Positions 5,382 through 7,928 of a stretch of 7,928 nt of DNA are shown one piece after another. How positions within the stretch are numbered: the first letter of the stretch is position 1; every line of letters begins with the position of its first letter. This DNA comes from an uncultured Gemmatimonadota bacterium (GTDB taxonomy: Bacteria; Gemmatimonadota; Gemmatimonadetes; Gemmatimonadales; GWC2-71-9): assembly GCA_946479825.1 (NCBI GenBank), contig CAMLHU010000096.1:1-7928 (forward strand), written 5' to 3'. Under the pieces are notes generated by a model. The model saw only the letters and a program-made list of their open reading frames with translations. It did no database searches and was not told the origin of the DNA. The position numbers were made by a program, and so were the translations under genes.

Positions 5382-5915
5382 TCAGGCCGCTGGCGCCACC
5401 GGCTCCCCGCAGTGCTCACAGAACTTGCCGTCGGGGCGGAGCGCCGTGCCGCAACGGCGGCACGCCATCCCGGGGAGCGCCTGCCCGCAGTTGGAGCAGA
5501 AGATGGCGTCGGCCTCGGGGCGCGGGCCGCACTGCGGACAGCTGTGCTTGCTCCCCCCCTTGGCGGCAGGCGCACCACCACCCAGCTGGCGGACCCGCGC
5601 GGCGATGAGCGCCTCCACCGGCTCCGCCCCGCGCGGCGCCCTTCCCTCTTCCATCCGGAGCGCCGTCACCGCCTCGGCGGTGTAGACGGCCTTGAGCCGC
5701 TCGTAGTCGGCGTCGGAGAGCTTGCCGGTCTCGCGATCGAACTCGATCTCGCGGAGCGCCAGCAGCGCCACGCCCTTGCGGGTCTCTTCGAGGTCGGGGA
5801 CGTCCTCCCACGCCGGCCGGGCGGCGGCCACCCCGGGCCGGAGGAGCGGCCGCGCCACCAACCAGAGCGCCGCCGCCGCCACGATCACGCCGAGCACCAC
5901 TTCCAGTCCGATCAC
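5382..5915 (-). CDS. CcmI-like membrane protein with C-terminal double zinc ribbon
   Basis: This encodes a 177-residue protein. The GTG start (5915-5913) overlaps the ccmH stop as GTGA, with GGGAG eight bases before it, so translation is coupled. Residues 2-20 form one membrane helix followed by Arg-rich sequence (ARPLLRPG), which suggests the remainder faces the cytoplasm. Residues 42-75 (DLEETRKGVALLALREIEFD, then a GKLSDADYERLKA stretch) resemble the cytoplasmic segment after the first helix of CcmI. A predicted helix to about residue 110 follows, then a Gly/Ala/Lys linker. The end holds four CxxC pairs: C126/C129, C140/C143, C152/C155 and C166/C169. These make two zinc ribbons in tandem. 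Classical CcmI instead continues to a second helix and a periplasmic TPR domain that holds apocytochrome; here that is replaced. The position after ccmF and ccmH argues for a role in the maturation complex. The zinc-binding and cytoplasmic location are inferences. Confidence 0.8.
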   Translation of the reverse strand: MIGLEVVLGVIVAAAALWLVARPLLRPGVAAARPAWEDVPDLEETRKGVALLALREIEFDRETGKLSDADYERLKAVYTAEAVTALRMEEGRAPRGAEPVEALIAARVRQLGGGAPAAKGGSKHSCPQCGPRPEADAIFCSNCGQALPGMACRRCGTALRPDGKFCEHCGEPVAPAA

Positions 5916-6514
5916 CCGTCGATCTCCCGGAGCGCCTGCTGCAGCCTGGCCAGTTCCTCGTCCGTGGCGCCGACGATCGGCGGCACCCCCGGGGCCGGGG
6001 CCACGGCGGGCACGCCGGCCCGGCGCCGGGCGGAGATGACCGCGACGATGGCGGCGCCGAGCAGGAGGATGAGCGAGCCCGGCACGAGGTAGCCGAGGAG
6101 GTTGAAGCCCTTCGGCTTCGGGGCCATCAGGGTGGACTCGCCGTACTTGGCCACGAGCGTGCCCACCACCTGGTCCGGCGTCATCCCCTGCTGCACCAGG
6201 CCCATGATCTCGCGGTGCCGCTCCGGCGAATAGCTGCAGGTGAAGTCGGTGGTGCGGCAGGTGTAGACGTCGAGGCCGCAGGGGCAGGGGCACCGGACCC
6301 GGTGCTCGATGCCGACCACCACCGGGTCGTTGTCCATCGCGGTGACGGGGGGCCTCGAGACGCCGGCGAGCGCCGGGTTGGCGAGGAACCCCGCGTCCCC
6401 TCCGTTGGGGAGGGCGCGGGTGGTGTCGGGCTGCTGGCCCTGCTGGGCCTTGAGCACGAGCGGGACGGCGCCAGCGACGAGCGCGCCGAAGAAGGCGCGG
6501 CGGTGCAATGTCAT
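5912..6514 (-). CDS. ccmH: Cytochrome c maturation protein CcmH (CcmH/CycL/NrfF family), cysteine-rich variant
   Basis: This encodes a 200-residue protein. In System I, CcmH is a membrane-anchored periplasmic thiol protein that reduces or holds the CxxCH cysteines of apocytochrome c for the CcmF haem lyase. The start ATG (6514-6512) overlaps the ccmF stop (ATGA), with AAGGAG five bases upstream. Residues 1-24 are a signal peptide containing HRRAFFG, close to the twin-arginine consensus. The active region is CPCPCGLDVYTCRTTDFTC (residues 75-93), carrying five cysteines instead of the single LRCxxC pair of E. coli CcmH. After it come helix-forming residues and YGESTLMAPKPKGFNLLGYL (124-143), which matches the conserved family block. 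A membrane helix lies at about 142-160, followed by RRR and a 36-residue tail ending in a short predicted helix. It sits between ccmF and the zinc-ribbon gene in one coupled operon. Confidence 0.9.
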   Translation of the reverse strand: MTLHRRAFFGALVAGAVPLVLKAQQGQQPDTTRALPNGGDAGFLANPALAGVSRPPVTAMDNDPVVVGIEHRVRCPCPCGLDVYTCRTTDFTCSYSPERHREIMGLVQQGMTPDQVVGTLVAKYGESTLMAPKPKGFNLLGYLVPGSLILLLGAAIVAVISARRRAGVPAVAPAPGVPPIVGATDEELARLQQALREIDG

Positions 6515-7928
6515 CGGGTCTCCTTCCCCGCCCCGGCCAGCGCCGCCGCGTAGCCCGGCTCCGCCGCCGGCGCGCGCGGTCCGCTCCCGCCGGACGGCGC
6601 CCCTGGCCACATCGTGACCAGCCCGCCGATGACCAGGAACAGCCCGCCCATCCACACCCACCAGACCAGCGGGGTGATGGTGAAGCGGTAGTTGGCCTCT
6701 TCGGTGCCGTTCACCGCGCTCTCGAAGACGACGTACAAGTCTTCCTGCGCCGTGCTGCGCAGGGCGATCTCGGTCGAGGGCTGGAAGGTGGGCCGGCCGA
6801 AGCCGTCCACGTACTGCCGCTTCTCCGACTTGAGCACGCCGATCCGGTGGCCGTCCTTGGTCACCTCCACGGTGGCCGCGGAGACCGAGCGGTTGAGCGC
6901 GTCGTACTGGCTGATGCCGAGGTGGGTGAAGCGATAGGTGTGGCCGAACGGGCTCCGCATCTCGGCGGACTGCCCGGGCTTGAGCGAGATCTGCAGGTCC
7001 TCGCGGAACGCCGTGCCCGCGAAGGCCACGAAATAGGTGAGGATGGCCACGTGGACCATGTAGCCGCCGTAGCGCCGGCGGTTCCGGGCCACGAGGTGCA
7101 CGAGGGCGGCCCAGCTCCCCTCGTGATACATCCGGCGGCGCGCCCGCATCCCGCGGGCGAACTCCTGCACCACCGTGCCGAGCACGAACGCCGCCAGGCT
7201 CCACGCCAGGAGCGGCGAGAGGCTCCGCACCCCGGCGGCCCGGAGGGCCGCCAAGGCCACGAGGAACGCCAGGCCGGGCCAGACGAACTGCCGCCGCAGG
7301 TTGGCCGGCGTGGCGCGGCGCCAGGCGATGAGCGGCCCCACGCCGGTGAGCGCCAGCAGGAGCAACCCGAGCGGGCCGTTGACCCGGCTGAAGAACGGCG
7401 GCCCCACGGTGATCTTGGTGCCGCGGAAGAGCTCGGAGAGGATCGGGAAGAGCGTGCCCCAGAGCACCGAGAAGGCGATGCCCACGAGCAGCAGGTTATT
7501 GAACAGGAACGCCGCTTCGCGGCTCGCCAGCGACTCGAGCTGGACCTCCGCCTCGAGCAGCGGCCACCGGGTGTGCAGCAGCGTGAACGACGCGATCCCG
7601 GCCACGAGCAGGAAGCCCAGGAACCAGTAGCCCACGCCCGACTGGGTGAAGCTGTGCACGCTCGCGATGACGCCCGACCGGGTCAGGAACGTGCCGAAGA
7701 TGGTGAGCAGGAACGTCGCGATGATGAGCGAGAGGTTCCAGCGCTTCAGCATCCCCCGCTTCTCCTGGATCATCACGGAGTGCAGGAACGCCGTCATCGT
7801 GAGCCAGGGGAGGAAGCTCGCGTTCTCCACCGGGTCCCACGACCAGTAGCCGCCCCAGCCCAGCTCGTAGTAGGCCCACCACATCCCGAGCGTGATCCCC
7901 ACCGACAGGAAGAGCCACGAGACCAGGG
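6511..7928 (-). CDS. ccmF: Cytochrome c haem lyase subunit CcmF, C-terminal 471 residues (partial)
   Basis: CcmF is the integral membrane core of the System I haem lyase; it takes haem from holo-CcmE and joins it to apocytochrome c on the periplasmic side. The frame runs off the right edge, so roughly the first 190 residues of a usual ~650 are outside. The WWD haem-handling signature is present as WGGYWSWDPVENASF (visible residues 24-38). TRSGVIASVHSF follows (82-93), with the conserved periplasmic histidine at 91. RRYGGYMVH (285-293) carries the membrane histidine at 292 next to a hydrophobic helix. Several other membrane helices are evident, and a periplasmic domain (about 300-410) leads to the last helix, VWWVWMGGLFLVIGGLV. 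A Gly/Pro/Ala-rich tail of about 30 residues ends the protein. The stop (6513-6511) overlaps the ccmH start. The gene should begin, possibly after ccmE, beyond the window. Confidence 0.96.
   Translation of the reverse strand, partial: LVSWLFLSVGITLGMWWAYYELGWGGYWSWDPVENASFLPWLTMTAFLHSVMIQEKRGMLKRWNLSLIIATFLLTIFGTFLTRSGVIASVHSFTQSGVGYWFLGFLLVAGIASFTLLHTRWPLLEAEVQLESLASREAAFLFNNLLLVGIAFSVLWGTLFPILSELFRGTKITVGPPFFSRVNGPLGLLLLALTGVGPLIAWRRATPANLRRQFVWPGLAFLVALAALRAAGVRSLSPLLAWSLAAFVLGTVVQEFARGMRARRRMYHEGSWAALVHLVARNRRRYGGYMVHVAILTYFVAFAGTAFREDLQISLKPGQSAEMRSPFGHTYRFTHLGISQYDALNRSVSAATVEVTKDGHRIGVLKSEKRQYVDGFGRPTFQPSTEIALRSTAQEDLYVVFESAVNGTEEANYRFTITPLVWWVWMGGLFLVIGGLVTMWPGAPSGGSGPRAPAAEPGYAAALAGAGKETR
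6520..6527 (-). promoter_or_regulatory. Ribosome binding site of ccmH inside the end of ccmF
   Basis: On the minus strand GGAAGGAG lies five bases before the ccmH ATG (6514) and within the last codons of ccmF. It supports the chosen ccmH start and, with the ATGA overlap, suggests that ccmH gets both re-initiating and fresh ribosomes. Confidence 0.8.

Noticed and set aside
6221..6292. CPC/CGxxC region of ccmH read as a haem c attachment site
   Set aside because: There is no CxxCH; the region matches the CcmH thiol motif and family blocks instead.
5916..6293. Longer upstream extension of the zinc-ribbon gene
   Set aside because: The extra residues are a shadow of ccmH. The GTG at 5915 with an upstream GGGAG and GTGA overlap starts directly before the membrane helix.
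6515..7204. Longer upstream extension of the ccmH frame
   Set aside because: It overlaps ccmF out of frame. The ATG at 6514 has AAGGAG upstream and begins a signal peptide.
1..7928. Mobile element, CRISPR, tRNA or prophage signals
   Set aside because: No transposase or integrase, no regularly spaced repeats, no tRNA-like cloverleaf and no terminal inverted repeats with target duplications were seen.

Overview
The window is very GC-rich DNA, densely coded, from a Gram-negative bacterium with an outer membrane. The evidence for that is several exported proteins that look like small beta-barrels, a lipoprotein, and a System I (Ccm) cytochrome c maturation operon. The GC content, the signal peptides that repeatedly end in Ala-Ala-Gln, and this mix of genes fit Gemmatimonadota best. 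That assignment is an inference from style, not from a marker gene.

Layout. Bases 2-2067 (+) hold an ABC exporter pair: the C-terminal end of an ATPase, overlapped by ATGA with a 571-residue permease. The first ~35 codons of the ATPase reading frame do not look like an ABC ATPase and have no Walker B motif, so the left edge may be a chimera. Bases 2117-2713 (+) encode a small outer-membrane beta-barrel candidate and end in a strong intrinsic terminator (2737-2769). Bases 2876-4761 (+) are a two-gene unit: an unrecognised 422-residue lipoprotein with a strong ribosome binding site, and 11 bases later a 201-residue exported, probably beta-barrel protein. A 173-base gap (4762-4934) follows. It holds a long imperfect hairpin, an overlapping 17-base palindrome and an abutting TTGACA. 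Bases 4935-5300 (+) encode a small exported glycine-zipper protein.

The right third (5382-7928, minus strand) is a translationally coupled cytochrome c maturation cluster in the order ccmF (partial), ccmH, then a CcmI-like membrane protein. The last carries a C-terminal double zinc ribbon instead of a TPR domain. CcmF (haem lyase core) and CcmH (apocytochrome thiol handling) act together in attaching haem. The third gene probably serves the same complex. No ccmG lies between ccmF and ccmH. The plus-strand and minus-strand blocks converge on a hairpin at 5323-5357.

No stretch over 300 bases lacks a gene. The gaps are 2068-2116, 2714-2875, 4145-4155, 4762-4934 and 5301-5381. I see no RNA genes, CRISPR arrays, insertion sequences or phage genes. 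The most interesting items are the zinc-ribbon CcmI-like protein, the cysteine-rich and possibly Tat-exported CcmH, the regulatory-looking gap at 4798-4869, and the possible chimera at the left edge.
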